Assembly: GCF_019443405.1 (NCBI RefSeq)
Contig: NZ_CP080376.1
Coordinates: 1,054,001 to 1,118,000 of the forward strand
Direction: 5' to 3'
DNA length: 64,000 nucleotides
Origin: Brevundimonas sp. PAMC22021
GTDB taxonomy: Bacteria; Pseudomonadota; Alphaproteobacteria; Caulobacterales; Caulobacteraceae
The translations under genes and the position numbers were made by a program. Of this stretch, positions 1 to 8,805 are shown in pieces. How positions within the stretch are numbered: position 1 is the stretch's first letter; every line of letters starts with the position of its first letter. The notes under the pieces were generated by a model. It did not search any database. It saw only the letters and a program-made list of their open reading frames with translations, and was not told where the DNA came from.

Positions 1-242
1 GCCTCCGCATGGCAGGCCTGACCTAAGCCGATGTGGAAGTCGTCGGGGCAGGCGAGGCCATGCCGGGCCTCGACATCGGCGCGATTGTCTCGCCAGCGGC
101 GGCCGACATAGCGGGTCAGCACGTCTTCGAATGTCGTCGGCATGCCGAGCGCCGTCAGCTGTTCGGCCAGGATCGTGCTGCTCAGCACCTCCGAATCCGC
201 CACCACGCCGTCGTAGTCGAAGATGATCAGGTCGTAGCTCAC
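1..242 (-). CDS. HAD-superfamily hydrolase, N-terminal part (runs off left edge)
   Basis: This is the N-terminal 80 or so residues of a haloacid dehalogenase-type phosphatase; the rest lies beyond position 1. The motif I sequence DYDGVVADSE near residues 9-18 gives the nucleophilic aspartate and the acid/base aspartate two residues later. The start is GTG, and its GTGA overlaps the stop of the upstream mazG-like gene by 4 bases, so the two are probably translationally coupled. HAD subfamily IA (phosphoglycolate or beta-phosphoglucomutase-like) is likely from the DGVVxDSE form. The substrate cannot be told from this fragment. Confidence 0.8.
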   Translation of the reverse strand, partial: MSYDLIIFDYDGVVADSEVLSSTILAEQLTALGMPTTFEDVLTRYVGRRWRDNRADVEARHGLACPDDFHIGLGQACHAE

Positions 243-1030
243 GCGGCCGGCTTTTCGGCCGCCTTTGCGGCGTCCCAGAGGCGATCCATCTCCTCGAGCG
301 TCGACTGCTCGGGCGTGCGGCCGACCTTTCGCAGTTCGGCCTCGATGAAGCCGAAGCGGCGCACGAACTTGGCGTTGGCGGCGCGCAGCGCATCCTCCGG
401 CTCGACCTCCAGCTTGCGCGCCAGGTTGGCGACGACGAACAGCAGGTCGCCCGTCTCCTCGCGCGCCTTGGCCATGTCGCCGGCGGCGATCTCGGCGCGC
501 AGCTCCTGGACCTCCTCGGCCAGCTTGTCGAAGACCTCGTCGGTGGACGGCCAGTCGAAGCCGACACGGCCGGCGCGCTTGGTCAGCTTGGCGGCGCGGG
601 TGAGGGCGGGCAGGCCCACGGGCACATCGTCCAGAACGCCGCCTTGTGCGCGCGCCTTGCGCTCGGCCGCCTTGATGTCCTCCCAGCGCGCCTTCTGGGC
701 GCCGGCCGTCCCACGCGCGACCTCTTCGGCGAAGACATGCGGGTGGCGGCGGACAAGCTTGTCGATGATGGCTTGGACCACGTCGTCGAAAGCGAAGTCT
801 CCGGCTTCTTCCGCCATGCGGGCGTGGAAGATGACCTGGAACAGCAGATCGCCCAGTTCGGACTTCAGGTCGTCCATGTCGCCGCGCTCGATGGCGTCCG
901 CGACCTCATAGGCCTCCTCGACCGTATAGGGCACGATGGTGGCGAAGGTCTGCTCCACGTCCCAGGGGCAGCCGCCGTCCGGGTCGCGCAGGCGGACCAT
1001 GATGGCCTTCAACTGGTCGATAGGCGTCAT
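239..1030 (-). CDS. mazG: Nucleoside triphosphate pyrophosphohydrolase MazG
   Basis: This 263-residue protein matches the full-length two-domain MazG family, which hydrolyses (d)NTPs to the monophosphate and pyrophosphate as a cytoplasmic house-cleaning enzyme. The first domain has the EEAYE and SELGDLLFQV metal-binding pattern (about residues 38-67). A second copy, EEVQEL followed by EETGDLLFVV, lies in the C-terminal half. The ATG is chosen because it overlaps the stop of the upstream MFS gene (ATGA) and directly precedes the conserved IDQLKAIMVRLRDPDGGCPWD-type start. A longer open frame upstream has no family resemblance. It sits in a three-gene minus-strand operon with a transporter and a HAD hydrolase. 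Confidence 0.93.
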   Translation of the reverse strand: MTPIDQLKAIMVRLRDPDGGCPWDVEQTFATIVPYTVEEAYEVADAIERGDMDDLKSELGDLLFQVIFHARMAEEAGDFAFDDVVQAIIDKLVRRHPHVFAEEVARGTAGAQKARWEDIKAAERKARAQGGVLDDVPVGLPALTRAAKLTKRAGRVGFDWPSTDEVFDKLAEEVQELRAEIAAGDMAKAREETGDLLFVVANLARKLEVEPEDALRAANAKFVRRFGFIEAELRKVGRTPEQSTLEEMDRLWDAAKAAEKPAA

Positions 1031-2385
1031 GCGGAGGCTCCGTCCCGCGCGGCGAGGGCGAGGCGGATCTGCTCGTGGCGCGCGGGCGTCAGCGGATAGC
1101 CCTTCAGCACCCACGCCGCCAGCGCGATCAGGACAGCGGGCGCGGCGACGAACAGCACCTGCAGCACCAGCAGAGAAGCGCCGCTATTGCCGCCTACGGG
1201 CGCGATCGCCTGAAAGCCGACCGCCTGGAGGATCAGATAGGGGATCAGCGCCAGCACGTGCCCGATCTTGGTGGTGGCGGACAGGATGGAGAACATCAAG
1301 CCGGTCCGATCGACCCCGGTTTCCAACCTCACCTCGTCGCCCGCGTCCGCCATCATGGCGCGCAGAAGGAACAATCCGGCGGCGTAGGGCAGGCCCGCGA
1401 TGAACATGGCGACGGCGGTCAGGCCGAAGTTCCCACCCGGCAGCAGGGTGGCGACGAAATACAGGCCGGCGAAGATGACGCTGGCAATGGCCAGCGCCTT
1501 GTCCTTTCCGACCTTGTTCGCCAGCCGCGCCCAGATCGGCGCGCCCATCAGGCCGCCCACGAAATACAGCAGCATGAAGATCGACGCTTCGGCCCGGCCG
1601 TAGCCCTTCACCTGGTCAAAGAAGAAGAACAGCAGCGAGCCCGTGATGCCGGGCGCGACCCCCAGCAGCAGGTCACAAGTCAGCAGCTTTACCACCGCCT
1701 TGCGCTTCAGCAGGGCGATATAGGCGCCGAAACCGCCGTGCGGCGCGGCGCCCGCATTGACCGGCTCCGGCGCGCGCAGCAGGGCCAGGCCGATGGTCAG
1801 CGGCAGGGCCGCGATGATCGCCCAGCCCATGATGTGGACGCCGGCGATGTAGTCGCCCAAGCCCAGCTGAATCACCGCCGCCGGCAGGACCAGAATGGCG
1901 ATCACCCCAATGATGTTGAACACCTGCCACCAGGCGTAGACGCGGCTGCGCTGGTCGTATTCCGGCGCCAGCACCGAGGCCCAGCCCAACTGCGCCAAGG
2001 TGCCGATGGAAAAGCCGACGTAGAGCACCAGCAGCCAGGCGAACAGATAAACCGGCCCCGCGCCTGGTCGTACGAGGACGAACACCATCAGGGCGGCCAG
2101 CATCAGGATCGGCGTGGAGGCCGCCATCCACGGCCGATAACGGCCGAACCGCGTGCGCGTGCGGTCCATGCCCCAGCCGACCAGAGGATCGAAGGCGATG
2201 TCGATCAGTCGCACCGCCATGAAAACCACGCCCACCAGGCCGATGGAAAGCCCGACATGGGTGGCGTAGTACTCGGGCAGGGTGACGGGCAGGGCGACCC
2301 CGAAAGCGGCCAGCGGCAGGCACGGCCCTGAAAACGCGGCCAAGGTGGCGTTGCTGCGCCGGGGTTGAATGGCGGTGGACGGCAT
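1027..2385 (-). CDS. MFS transporter, GPH (glycoside/cation symporter) type
   Basis: This 452-residue protein has about 12 hydrophobic helices. The segments DIAFDPLVGWGMDRTRTRFG and RYRPWM (about residues 60-85) are the loop 2-3 signature of the glycoside-pentoside-hexuronide:cation symporter group, in which sugars are usually co-transported with sodium or protons across the inner membrane. The ATG at 2385 is preceded on the minus strand by a GAGGGGAT ribosome-binding site; a longer frame upstream is unsupported. Its stop overlaps the mazG start. The substrate is unknown, and no sugar catabolic genes lie nearby to suggest one. Confidence 0.85.
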   Translation of the reverse strand: MPSTAIQPRRSNATLAAFSGPCLPLAAFGVALPVTLPEYYATHVGLSIGLVGVVFMAVRLIDIAFDPLVGWGMDRTRTRFGRYRPWMAASTPILMLAALMVFVLVRPGAGPVYLFAWLLVLYVGFSIGTLAQLGWASVLAPEYDQRSRVYAWWQVFNIIGVIAILVLPAAVIQLGLGDYIAGVHIMGWAIIAALPLTIGLALLRAPEPVNAGAAPHGGFGAYIALLKRKAVVKLLTCDLLLGVAPGITGSLLFFFFDQVKGYGRAEASIFMLLYFVGGLMGAPIWARLANKVGKDKALAIASVIFAGLYFVATLLPGGNFGLTAVAMFIAGLPYAAGLFLLRAMMADAGDEVRLETGVDRTGLMFSILSATTKIGHVLALIPYLILQAVGFQAIAPVGGNSGASLLVLQVLFVAAPAVLIALAAWVLKGYPLTPARHEQIRLALAARDGASA

Positions 2386-2485
2386 GGACGATCCCCTCGG
2401 GTCGGCGCCGGCGCGAGTCGGCGACGCATCATCGCAGGGCGCGCCAAGCCTTGCTATGGCCATGGAGGTCGGGCTCTCTGCGGCC

Positions 2486-3325
2486 ATGTTGCTTCGCGTC
2501 CTTCTCGCCGCGCTCGGCCTGCTCTTCCTGGCTTGCGCCGGCGGCGCGCGCGCGCAGACCGAGGATTGCCAGGCGGGCGCCGAGGTCTGGGCCTCGCAGG
2601 CGGGATCGAACGCCGTGTCCCTGCACACCCTGGAATGGGCGCCCTTCGATCGCGCCGAGTGGGGATGGGAGACCTATCTGCCGCTGGTGCAAAAGGAGCT
2701 GGAGACTGTCTGCGGCGCCGGCACATCCTTTTTCGCCCAGCGATTGGCGGCGTTCCAGAACGCGCGGGGTCTGCCGGGCACGGGTGTGTTCGATCAGGCG
2801 ACCTTTCAGGTGCTGCGCGGCCTGTGGCAGGAGCGGCGATCGTTCGTGATGGCGCGCGTCGGCGGAGCCTGTCCCGAGCCGCCTCCGATCGCGGACCTCG
2901 CCTATCTGGTGGAGGCCGAGGAGCACGCCGACCGACTGACACGGCTGCTGCGCCGCGACGTGCTGGACGCCTATCGCCGCATGGCCGCCGCGGCCCGCGC
3001 CGAGGTCAAGGTGATCGCGGACGACCCTGAACTGCTGCAGATCTTCTCCGGCTTCCGCGATCCGGAGGCGGACGCCGCACGCTGCGCTCAACAGGGCAAC
3101 TGCGATGGATTGCGGCGCGCGGTCTGCTCGCCGCATCGGACGGGGACGGCCGTCGATCTGTATGTCGGGCGTCTGAACGGCTACGGCGTGGATTCCACCG
3201 CGCCCGAGAGCCGGCTGGAGATGACGCGGGGCCAGACCTATCGCTGGCTGGCGGCCAACGCCCGCCGGTTCGGCTTTGTCCCCTATGTCTATGAGCCCTG
3301 GCACTGGGAGTACGTCGGCGGATGA
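2486..3325 (+). CDS. Exported M15-family peptidase (VanY/D-Ala-D-Ala carboxypeptidase-like)
   Basis: This is a protein of about 279 residues with an N-terminal signal peptide (LLAALGLLFLACAGGARAQ), so it acts in the periplasm. After cleavage there is a short peptidoglycan-binding-like segment with the pattern FQ..RGLPGTGVFDQATFQVL. The C-terminal peptidase domain carries SPHRTGTAVD and EPWHWEY, which hold the zinc ligands and catalytic acid of M15B/VanY carboxypeptidases. The expected role is trimming peptidoglycan stem peptides. An in-frame ATG at 2462 is an alternative start with no better ribosome-binding site; 2486 gives the most typical signal peptide. The stop overlaps the next gene (ATGA), so the two are probably co-expressed. 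Confidence 0.85.
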   Translation: MLLRVLLAALGLLFLACAGGARAQTEDCQAGAEVWASQAGSNAVSLHTLEWAPFDRAEWGWETYLPLVQKELETVCGAGTSFFAQRLAAFQNARGLPGTGVFDQATFQVLRGLWQERRSFVMARVGGACPEPPPIADLAYLVEAEEHADRLTRLLRRDVLDAYRRMAAAARAEVKVIADDPELLQIFSGFRDPEADAARCAQQGNCDGLRRAVCSPHRTGTAVDLYVGRLNGYGVDSTAPESRLEMTRGQTYRWLAANARRFGFVPYVYEPWHWEYVGG

Positions 3326-3816
3326 GGGCGTTCGCCGTCCGTCCGCTGACGGCCGGCGAAGCCGTCCTGGCCTGGGAGACGTTCGGAGAGGCGCTGCACC
3401 TGCCGAGCATCCGTGTCCTGGCCCTGCCGTGGCCGTTCAGACGCGCCTTTGTGCCGGGCAGATGGTTCGGGCGAGACTGGATTCTATGGCCGGCCAGCAG
3501 CCTGCCGGCGGATTTCACCGACGCCTCGGTCCACCTCCAGGGTGTGCTGATGCACGAGCTGACGCACGTCTGGCAGGCGCAAAGGGGCGTCAACCTGCTG
3601 CTGGGCAAGCTGAAGGCCGGCGACGGCCCTCGCGCCTATGCCTATGCGGTGGAACCCGGGCTGCGCTGGGAAGCTTTGAACATCGAGCAGCAGGCCATGG
3701 TGGTCGAACACCGATTTCGCCTGACGCATGGCCGCGCCGCACCGGGTGACGCCGCCTTCTACCAGGCCGTTTGTCCGTTCGGATGTTCAGCCGGGGGCTT
3801 GCGCCGGGACGTCTGA
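3322..3816 (+). CDS. Small HELTHVWQ metalloprotease-like protein ('vgr-related' family)
   Basis: This 164-residue protein contains [12 protein letters not shown] at about residues 78-89, a zincin HExxH motif, and a downstream [13 protein letters not shown] segment that could supply a third ligand. The arrangement resembles short alphaproteobacterial proteins commonly labelled 'vgr-related', whose function is unknown. There is no signal peptide. It begins inside the stop codon of the M15 peptidase gene, which implies coupled translation and perhaps a shared role at the cell wall. The family link is from recalled sequence pattern; protease activity is inferred from the motif only. Confidence 0.7.
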   Translation: MRAFAVRPLTAGEAVLAWETFGEALHLPSIRVLALPWPFRRAFVPGRWFGRDWILWPASSLPADFTDASVHLQGVLMHELTHVWQAQRGVNLLLGKLKAGDGPRAYAYAVEPGLRWEALNIEQQAMVVEHRFRLTHGRAAPGDAAFYQAVCPFGCSAGGLRRDV

Positions 3817-3833
3817 TAGCTCACATATCGTAT

Positions 3834-3855
3834 CGGACACTGTTACGGATGTCCG
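3834..3855. promoter_or_regulatory. Inverted repeat upstream of wrbA, possible operator
   Basis: A 6-base inverted repeat, CGGACA then TGTCCG separated by 10 bases, lies 26 bases before the wrbA start in the only gap upstream of that gene. Its size and position suit a dimeric repressor site. No regulator gene is adjacent, so the binding protein is unknown. Confidence 0.4.
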
Positions 3856-3880
3856 GTTTATCGAAACAGGAGCGCCCTTC

Positions 3881-4483
3881 ATGCCCAAGATCCTCGTCCT
3901 CTATCACTCGACCTACGGCCACGTTGAGACCATGGCGCAAGCCGTCGCCGAGGGTGCACGCGAGGTCGAGGGCGCGACGGTCGACGTCAAGCGCGTGCCG
4001 GAACTGGTGCCCGAAGAGCTGGCGCGGAAGTCAGGCTACAAACTGGATCAGGCCGCTCCGGTCGCCAAGGTGGAAGAGCTGGAAGGCTATGACGCCATCA
4101 TCATCGGCGCGGGCACCCGGTTCGGAACAGCGGCGTCGCAGATGCGCAACTTCCTGGACCAGACCGGCGGCCTGTGGGCGCGGGGCGCGCTGACCGGTAA
4201 GGTCGGGTCGGCCTTCAGCTCCACCGCAGTTCAGCACGGCGGGCAGGAGACGACGTTGATCGGCATGATCCAGACCCTGCTGCACCACGGCATGATCGTG
4301 GCCGGTCTGCCTTATGCCTGGGCTGGCCAGTCCCGCCTTGACGAGATCACCGGCGGCAGCCCCTACGGCGCCACCACCATCACCGATAGCGACGGCTCAC
4401 GCCGGCCGAGCGAGAACGAACTGGACGGCGCCCGCTGGCAGGGACGCTGGGTCGCCGAAACCGCCAAGAAGCTGCACGGCTGA
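3881..4483 (+). CDS. wrbA: NAD(P)H:quinone oxidoreductase, WrbA type
   Basis: This 200-residue flavodoxin-fold protein starts with the FMN phosphate-binding loop [10 protein letters not shown] and contains [20 protein letters not shown], both hallmarks of WrbA. WrbA proteins are tetrameric FMN enzymes that reduce quinones by two electrons and limit oxidative stress. The ATG at 3881 follows an ACAGGAG ribosome-binding site by 9 bases. The gene stands alone, with an inverted repeat upstream and a hairpin downstream shared with a convergent gene. Confidence 0.95.
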   Translation: MPKILVLYHSTYGHVETMAQAVAEGAREVEGATVDVKRVPELVPEELARKSGYKLDQAAPVAKVEELEGYDAIIIGAGTRFGTAASQMRNFLDQTGGLWARGALTGKVGSAFSSTAVQHGGQETTLIGMIQTLLHHGMIVAGLPYAWAGQSRLDEITGGSPYGATTITDSDGSRRPSENELDGARWQGRWVAETAKKLHG

Positions 4484-4493
4484 CGCCGGGCGG

Positions 4494-4517
4494 CGCCGGA
4501 GCGGTGACGCTCCGGCG
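4494..4517. terminator. Hairpin between convergent wrbA and acyl synthetase genes
   Basis: A perfect 10-base stem with the 4-base loop GTGA fills the 35-base gap between two convergent genes. It lacks a T-run on either side, so it is a weak intrinsic terminator at best, or a bidirectional 3'-end stabiliser. Confidence 0.55.
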
Positions 4518-4518
4518 G

Positions 4519-6072
4519 TCAGGCCGCCTTGTCGGCTTCGACCATCTTCTGGATGGCGACGTAGTCGGTCTTGCCGGTGCCCAGCACCGGCACCTCGCCG
4601 ACCTTCATGATCTTGCGAGGCACGGCGAGCTCGGGCACGCCGTTGGCGCGGGCCCAATCCGTCATGGGCGAGACCTCGGCGGCCGCATTGTCGGTGACCA
4701 GCACCAGGCGCTCGCCCTTGCGGCTGTCGGGCACGGAGACGACGGCGTGGCGCTGGTCCGGCCAGACGGCGACGGCGATGCCTTCGACCGCCGTCAGGGA
4801 CACCATCTCTCCGGCGATCTTGGCGAAGCGCTTGGCCCGACCGCGGATGGTGATGTAGCCCTCGTCGTCCACATCGACGATGTCGCCAGTGTCGAGCCAC
4901 CCGCCCTCGATGGGATCGACAGAGCGCGGATCGGTCGCGGCGATATAGCCGCTCATCACATTCGGTCCCTGCAACAGCAGCCGTCCGCCCGCGTCGATGC
5001 CGGGCACCGGCTCCAGCCGGTAGTCCATGCCGGGCAGGATCTGACCGACCGTGCCGGGCTGGTTGCGGTCGGGATGGTTGACGGCCACCACAGGCGCGGC
5101 CTCGGTCGCGCCATAGCCTTCCAGGATCACCGGCCCGCCGAACTTGCTGTCAAACAGGGCGCGCGTTTCGTCGCGCACCTTTTCGGCCCCGCCGACGATG
5201 AACTCCAGCGTCGAGAAGTCCGTCGGCTCGGCCACGCGGGCGTACTGGTTCAGGAAGGTGTCGGTGGCGAACAGCACGGACGCCTTCACCTGCGGCAACA
5301 GGTCCGTGATCGTCTTGGCGTGCAGTGGCGACGGATACTGAAACGCCTTCAGCCCGCTCAGCAGCGGCAGGATCACGCCGCCCGTCAGGCCGAAGCAGTG
5401 GAAAGTCGGTAGCGGGTTGAACATCACCCACTCCGACTTCAGGTGGATGTGGGTAGAGATCTGGCGGGCATTGGCGACCAGGTTCCTCTGGCTCAGCACC
5501 ACGCCCTTGGGGGCGCCGAAGCTGCCGGAGGTGAACAGGACGACGCCGGGCGCGTCCGGGCTGGTCTTCTTGCGGAAACGACGCGGCGCGGCGCCGGCGG
5601 TCAGGCCGTACAGCTTGTCCGGCAGCTTGATCGAGGCGCGCACGTCGTCCAGCCAGACGATCTCGGCCACGGTCTTCAGCTGATCGACCAGTTCGTCAAG
5701 CTTGGCCTGCTGAATGAAGCGTTTGGCGGACAGGATCTTCTTGACGCCAGCGGTCTTGATCGCGGCCTTGAGGTTCGCCTCTCCGGCCGTGAAATTCAGC
5801 ATCACCGGAACACGACCAAAGGCGTGCAGTGCGAAAAAGGTCACCACCACGCCGGACGACGAGGGCAGCAGCACCGCCACCCGCTCCTCGGGCTCGGTCA
5901 TGCCGGCGATCTTGCGACCCAGCACGAAGGCGGCGCGGATCAGGCCGGTGTAGGTCAGGGGATGGCGATCCTGATCCTCCAGAATTTCCTTGTCGCCGAA
6001 CCGCTCGCGCGCGGTGATCAGCGCATCGAAAATGGGTTCGTCGTAGGTCTTGGGATCAAGAGGCTGCCGCAA
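4519..6072 (-). CDS. AMP-dependent acyl-ACP/acyl-CoA synthetase
   Basis: This 517-residue adenylate-forming enzyme has the ATP/AMP signature LFTSGSFGAPKGVVLS (about residue 180), the GYGATEA motif, the DTGD motif, and a C-terminal GTGKTDY with the catalytic lysine. The overall form resembles the synthetase domain of Aas, which activates fatty acids onto acyl carrier protein for lysophospholipid recycling. A CoA-linked fatty acid ligase is the alternative. I chose a TTG start at 6072 because GAAGGAG lies 7 bases upstream; the longer frame to 6129 has no ribosome-binding site. It is divergent from lipA and stands alone. Confidence 0.85.
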   Translation of the reverse strand: MRQPLDPKTYDEPIFDALITARERFGDKEILEDQDRHPLTYTGLIRAAFVLGRKIAGMTEPEERVAVLLPSSSGVVVTFFALHAFGRVPVMLNFTAGEANLKAAIKTAGVKKILSAKRFIQQAKLDELVDQLKTVAEIVWLDDVRASIKLPDKLYGLTAGAAPRRFRKKTSPDAPGVVLFTSGSFGAPKGVVLSQRNLVANARQISTHIHLKSEWVMFNPLPTFHCFGLTGGVILPLLSGLKAFQYPSPLHAKTITDLLPQVKASVLFATDTFLNQYARVAEPTDFSTLEFIVGGAEKVRDETRALFDSKFGGPVILEGYGATEAAPVVAVNHPDRNQPGTVGQILPGMDYRLEPVPGIDAGGRLLLQGPNVMSGYIAATDPRSVDPIEGGWLDTGDIVDVDDEGYITIRGRAKRFAKIAGEMVSLTAVEGIAVAVWPDQRHAVVSVPDSRKGERLVLVTDNAAAEVSPMTDWARANGVPELAVPRKIMKVGEVPVLGTGKTDYVAIQKMVEADKAA

Positions 6073-6234
6073 GCGTCCACTCCTTCGGAGGGCTTGATGC
6101 GCCCTCGCTTGGTTGAGCCGGCGATCCATAATGACGCGGCGTCATCTTGAAAAGATGCGTAACGGGGCGTGAGGGTTCCGACGGTTACCCTCTGTGCCTT
6201 GCGTTGGGGCGCGCAAAGTCCGAAATACCCGGCC

Positions 6235-7203
6235 ATGGTCACCCTGATCGACACCCTGACGCGTAAGCCCTCGGAACTGCGTCACCCGGAAAAGCAGAAC
6301 CGCCCCGAAAGCGCCGTGCTGAAGAAGCCGGACTGGTTGCGCGTGAAAGCGCCCGGCTCGGGCCAGTACAACGCCACCAAGGCCATCGTGCGCGACAAGG
6401 GCCTGCACACCGTGTGCGAAGAGGCGGCGTGCCCCAACATCGGCGAGTGCTGGAGCCAGAAGCACGCCACCCTGATGATCATGGGCGACACCTGCACGCG
6501 GGCCTGCGCCTTCTGCAATGTCAAGACCGGGCTGCCGCAGCCGCTGGACCCGGAGGAGCCGGGCAAGGTCGGTCTGGCCGTCAGTCAGATGGGCCTGAAC
6601 CACGTGGTCATCACCTCGGTGGACCGCGACGACGTGTCGGACGGCGGCGCCGCCCATTTCGCCGAGGTGGTGCGCCAGATCCGCATCCAGGCGCCCCGGA
6701 CCACCATCGAGATCCTGACGCCCGACTTCCTGCGCAAGGACGGCGCGGCCGAGGTCATGATCGATGCGCAGCCGGACGTCTTCAACCACAACCTGGAGAC
6801 CGTGCCGCGCCTGTATCTGAAGATCCGACCCGGCGCCCGCTACTTCCACTCCCTGCGCCTGCTGCAAATGGTCAAGGAGCGCGACCCAAACCAGTTCACC
6901 AAGTCCGGCATCATGGTCGGTTTGGGCGAGACCAAGGAAGAGGTCATGCAGGTGATGGATGACATGCGTTCCGCCGGCGTCGATTTCATCACCATCGGCC
7001 AATACCTGCAGCCGACGCGCAAGCACGCCGCCATCGACCGCTTCGTCACGCCCGAAGAGTTCAAGGCCTATGAGGCCATTGCGCGCGCCAAGGGCTTCCT
7101 GATGGTGTCGTCCTCGCCGCTGACCCGCTCTTCGCACTATGCGGGCGAGGACTTCGCGCGGCTGAAGGCGGCGCGCGAGGCGCAGAACGGGCGGGCGCGT
7201 TAA
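6235..7203 (+). CDS. lipA: Lipoyl synthase
   Basis: This 322-residue radical-SAM enzyme inserts two sulfur atoms into protein-bound octanoyl groups to make lipoate. It has both iron-sulfur clusters: the auxiliary site [12 protein letters not shown] (about residues 57-68) and the radical-[11 protein letters not shown]. The C-terminal [15 protein letters not shown], whose serine binds the auxiliary cluster, is intact. The ATG at 6235 matches the usual N-terminus; an upstream in-frame ATG at 6169 would add 22 residues. Its products are needed by PdhB and PdhC encoded 6-9 kb downstream. It heads a run of four closely spaced genes. Confidence 0.97.
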   Translation: MVTLIDTLTRKPSELRHPEKQNRPESAVLKKPDWLRVKAPGSGQYNATKAIVRDKGLHTVCEEAACPNIGECWSQKHATLMIMGDTCTRACAFCNVKTGLPQPLDPEEPGKVGLAVSQMGLNHVVITSVDRDDVSDGGAAHFAEVVRQIRIQAPRTTIEILTPDFLRKDGAAEVMIDAQPDVFNHNLETVPRLYLKIRPGARYFHSLRLLQMVKERDPNQFTKSGIMVGLGETKEEVMQVMDDMRSAGVDFITIGQYLQPTRKHAAIDRFVTPEEFKAYEAIARAKGFLMVSSSPLTRSSHYAGEDFARLKAAREAQNGRAR

Positions 7204-7210
7204 GCCCAGC

Positions 7211-7693
7211 ATGGCCGTTCACCGCGTTACCCGATACCTGCCGTACAGCCCTGAGCAGCTCGCCGACCTGGTCGCGGACGTGCAGGCCTATCCGCGCTTC
7301 GTGCCCTGGGTCACGGCGATGCGCACTTGGAACGCGCGCGAGGAGGGCGAGGGCGTCAGCGTCGTGGACGCCGAGGCGCAGGTCGGATTTTCCTTTCTGC
7401 GCGAGCGGTTCTCGACGTGGGTGCGGCACGACCGAAGCGGCCCTGTGGTCGAGGTCGGCCTGCTGAACGGACCGTTCCGGCATCTGCGCAACCGCTGGGA
7501 GTTTTATCCCGATCCGGCGGGAACGCGGCTGGAGTTCACCATCGACTTCGCCTTCAAATCGCGGATGCTGGACGCCATGCTGCACGCCAACTTCCAGCGG
7601 GCGGTCGGCAAGCTGATCAGCTGTTTCGAGGGCGAGGCGCGGCGGCGTTACGGGGCGGGCGTGTCCCGCGTGCCTGAGAGCCGCACCGCTTGA
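7211..7693 (+). CDS. COQ10/RatA-like START-domain protein
   Basis: This 160-residue protein starts with YSPEQLADLVADVQAYPRFV and PWV, the diagnostic opening of the Coq10/RatA polyketide-cyclase/START family. In alphaproteobacteria the family is usually linked to ubiquinone binding and respiratory function; the RatA name comes from a proposed toxin role in E. coli. No antitoxin partner sits beside it, so a quinone-chaperone role is the better guess. It begins 7 bases after lipA and its stop overlaps the next gene's TTG start (TTGA). Confidence 0.88.
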   Translation: MAVHRVTRYLPYSPEQLADLVADVQAYPRFVPWVTAMRTWNAREEGEGVSVVDAEAQVGFSFLRERFSTWVRHDRSGPVVEVGLLNGPFRHLRNRWEFYPDPAGTRLEFTIDFAFKSRMLDAMLHANFQRAVGKLISCFEGEARRRYGAGVSRVPESRTA

Positions 7694-8805
7694 GCTTCGA
7701 CTTCGACGCCACGGTGGTCGGCGCCGGCGCGGTGGGTCTGGCCTGCGGCCGGGCGCTGGCGGCGCGGGGACTGTCGGTGCTGGTGTTGGAGAAGGAAGGC
7801 GCGATCGGACAGGGCGTGTCCTCGCGCAACTCAGAGGTCATTCACGGCGGCCTCTACTATCCGACGGGCTCGTTGAAGGCGCGGTTCTGCGTGGAAGGCC
7901 GGCGGACGCTCTACGCCTTTCTGGACAGCCACAAGGTCGAGTACCGGAAGTGCGGCAAGCTGATCGTGGCCACCGAATCGGATGAGGTTGGACGACTGAA
8001 CGCCATCTTCGACCAGGCCGGCGCCAACGACGTAGAGGGCGTGCAGCGGCTGACGGCGGCTCAGGCTCTGGCGCTTGAGCCCGAGTTGCGCGTCGAGGCG
8101 GCGCTGCTGTCGCCGGAAAGCGGCGTCTTCGACAGCCACGGCTACATGCTGGCGCTTCAGGGCGAGATCGAGGACGCGGGCGGATCGGTGGTGGTCTCCA
8201 CCCCGTTCGAACGCGCCGAGCCGCTGCCGGGCGGCGGCTTTCGCATCACTGCGGGCGGAGAGGGCGGAGCCGTGCTGACCACGCGCCTTCTGGTGACCGC
8301 CGCCGGACTGCAGGCCCAGGCGACGGCCGCCCGGATCGACGGCTATCAAATCATGGACATCCCTGCGGCGCACTATGGCAAGGGCGTCTACTTCCGCCTG
8401 ACGGGTCGGGCGCCGTTTGACCGGCTGATCTATCCGCCGCCGATCCCTGGCGCGCTGGGCACTCACTACCGCAAGGATCTGGGCGGGCAGGCGGTGTTCG
8501 GGCCGGACCTGACCTATGTCGAGGCTGAGGACTATTCCGTCGATCCGGCAAAGGCCGGCGAGTTCGCCGCCTATGTGCGTCGGTTCTGGCCGGGACTGCC
8601 GGACGACGCGCTGACGCCGGATTACGCCGGCATCCGGCCCAAGCTGCATGGCCCCGGCGAGCCGCAGCCGGACTTCCAGCTGCATGGCGCCGAGCAACAC
8701 GGAATCGCGGGTCTGGTCGTCCTGTTCGGCATCGAGAGCCCCGGCTTGACCAGTTCGCTGGCCATTGGAGAGGCTGTGGCTGACATGTTGCAGGAGCACG
8801 CATGA
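7690..8805 (+). CDS. FAD-dependent oxidoreductase (L-2-hydroxyglutarate dehydrogenase-like)
   Basis: This 371-residue protein begins with the dinucleotide-binding fold VVGAGAVGLACGRALA and contains SSRNSEVIHGGLYY, the FAD-contact motif of the DAO/LhgO group. Near the C-terminus GIESPGLTSSLAIGE completes the flavin site. The closest functional family is LhgO, the membrane-associated L-2-hydroxyglutarate dehydrogenase that passes electrons to quinone; other 2-hydroxyacid or amino acid substrates remain possible. It uses a TTG start overlapping the stop of the COQ10-like gene, and its own stop overlaps the next ATG, so the four genes from lipA probably form one transcript. Confidence 0.85.
   Translation: MSFDFDATVVGAGAVGLACGRALAARGLSVLVLEKEGAIGQGVSSRNSEVIHGGLYYPTGSLKARFCVEGRRTLYAFLDSHKVEYRKCGKLIVATESDEVGRLNAIFDQAGANDVEGVQRLTAAQALALEPELRVEAALLSPESGVFDSHGYMLALQGEIEDAGGSVVVSTPFERAEPLPGGGFRITAGGEGGAVLTTRLLVTAAGLQAQATAARIDGYQIMDIPAAHYGKGVYFRLTGRAPFDRLIYPPPIPGALGTHYRKDLGGQAVFGPDLTYVEAEDYSVDPAKAGEFAAYVRRFWPGLPDDALTPDYAGIRPKLHGPGEPQPDFQLHGAEQHGIAGLVVLFGIESPGLTSSLAIGEAVADMLQEHA

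Noticed and set aside
1075..2331. 418-codon open frame on the plus strand opposite the MFS gene
   Set aside because: It is rich in Gln, Arg and His without recognisable domains, while the minus strand encodes a clear transporter.
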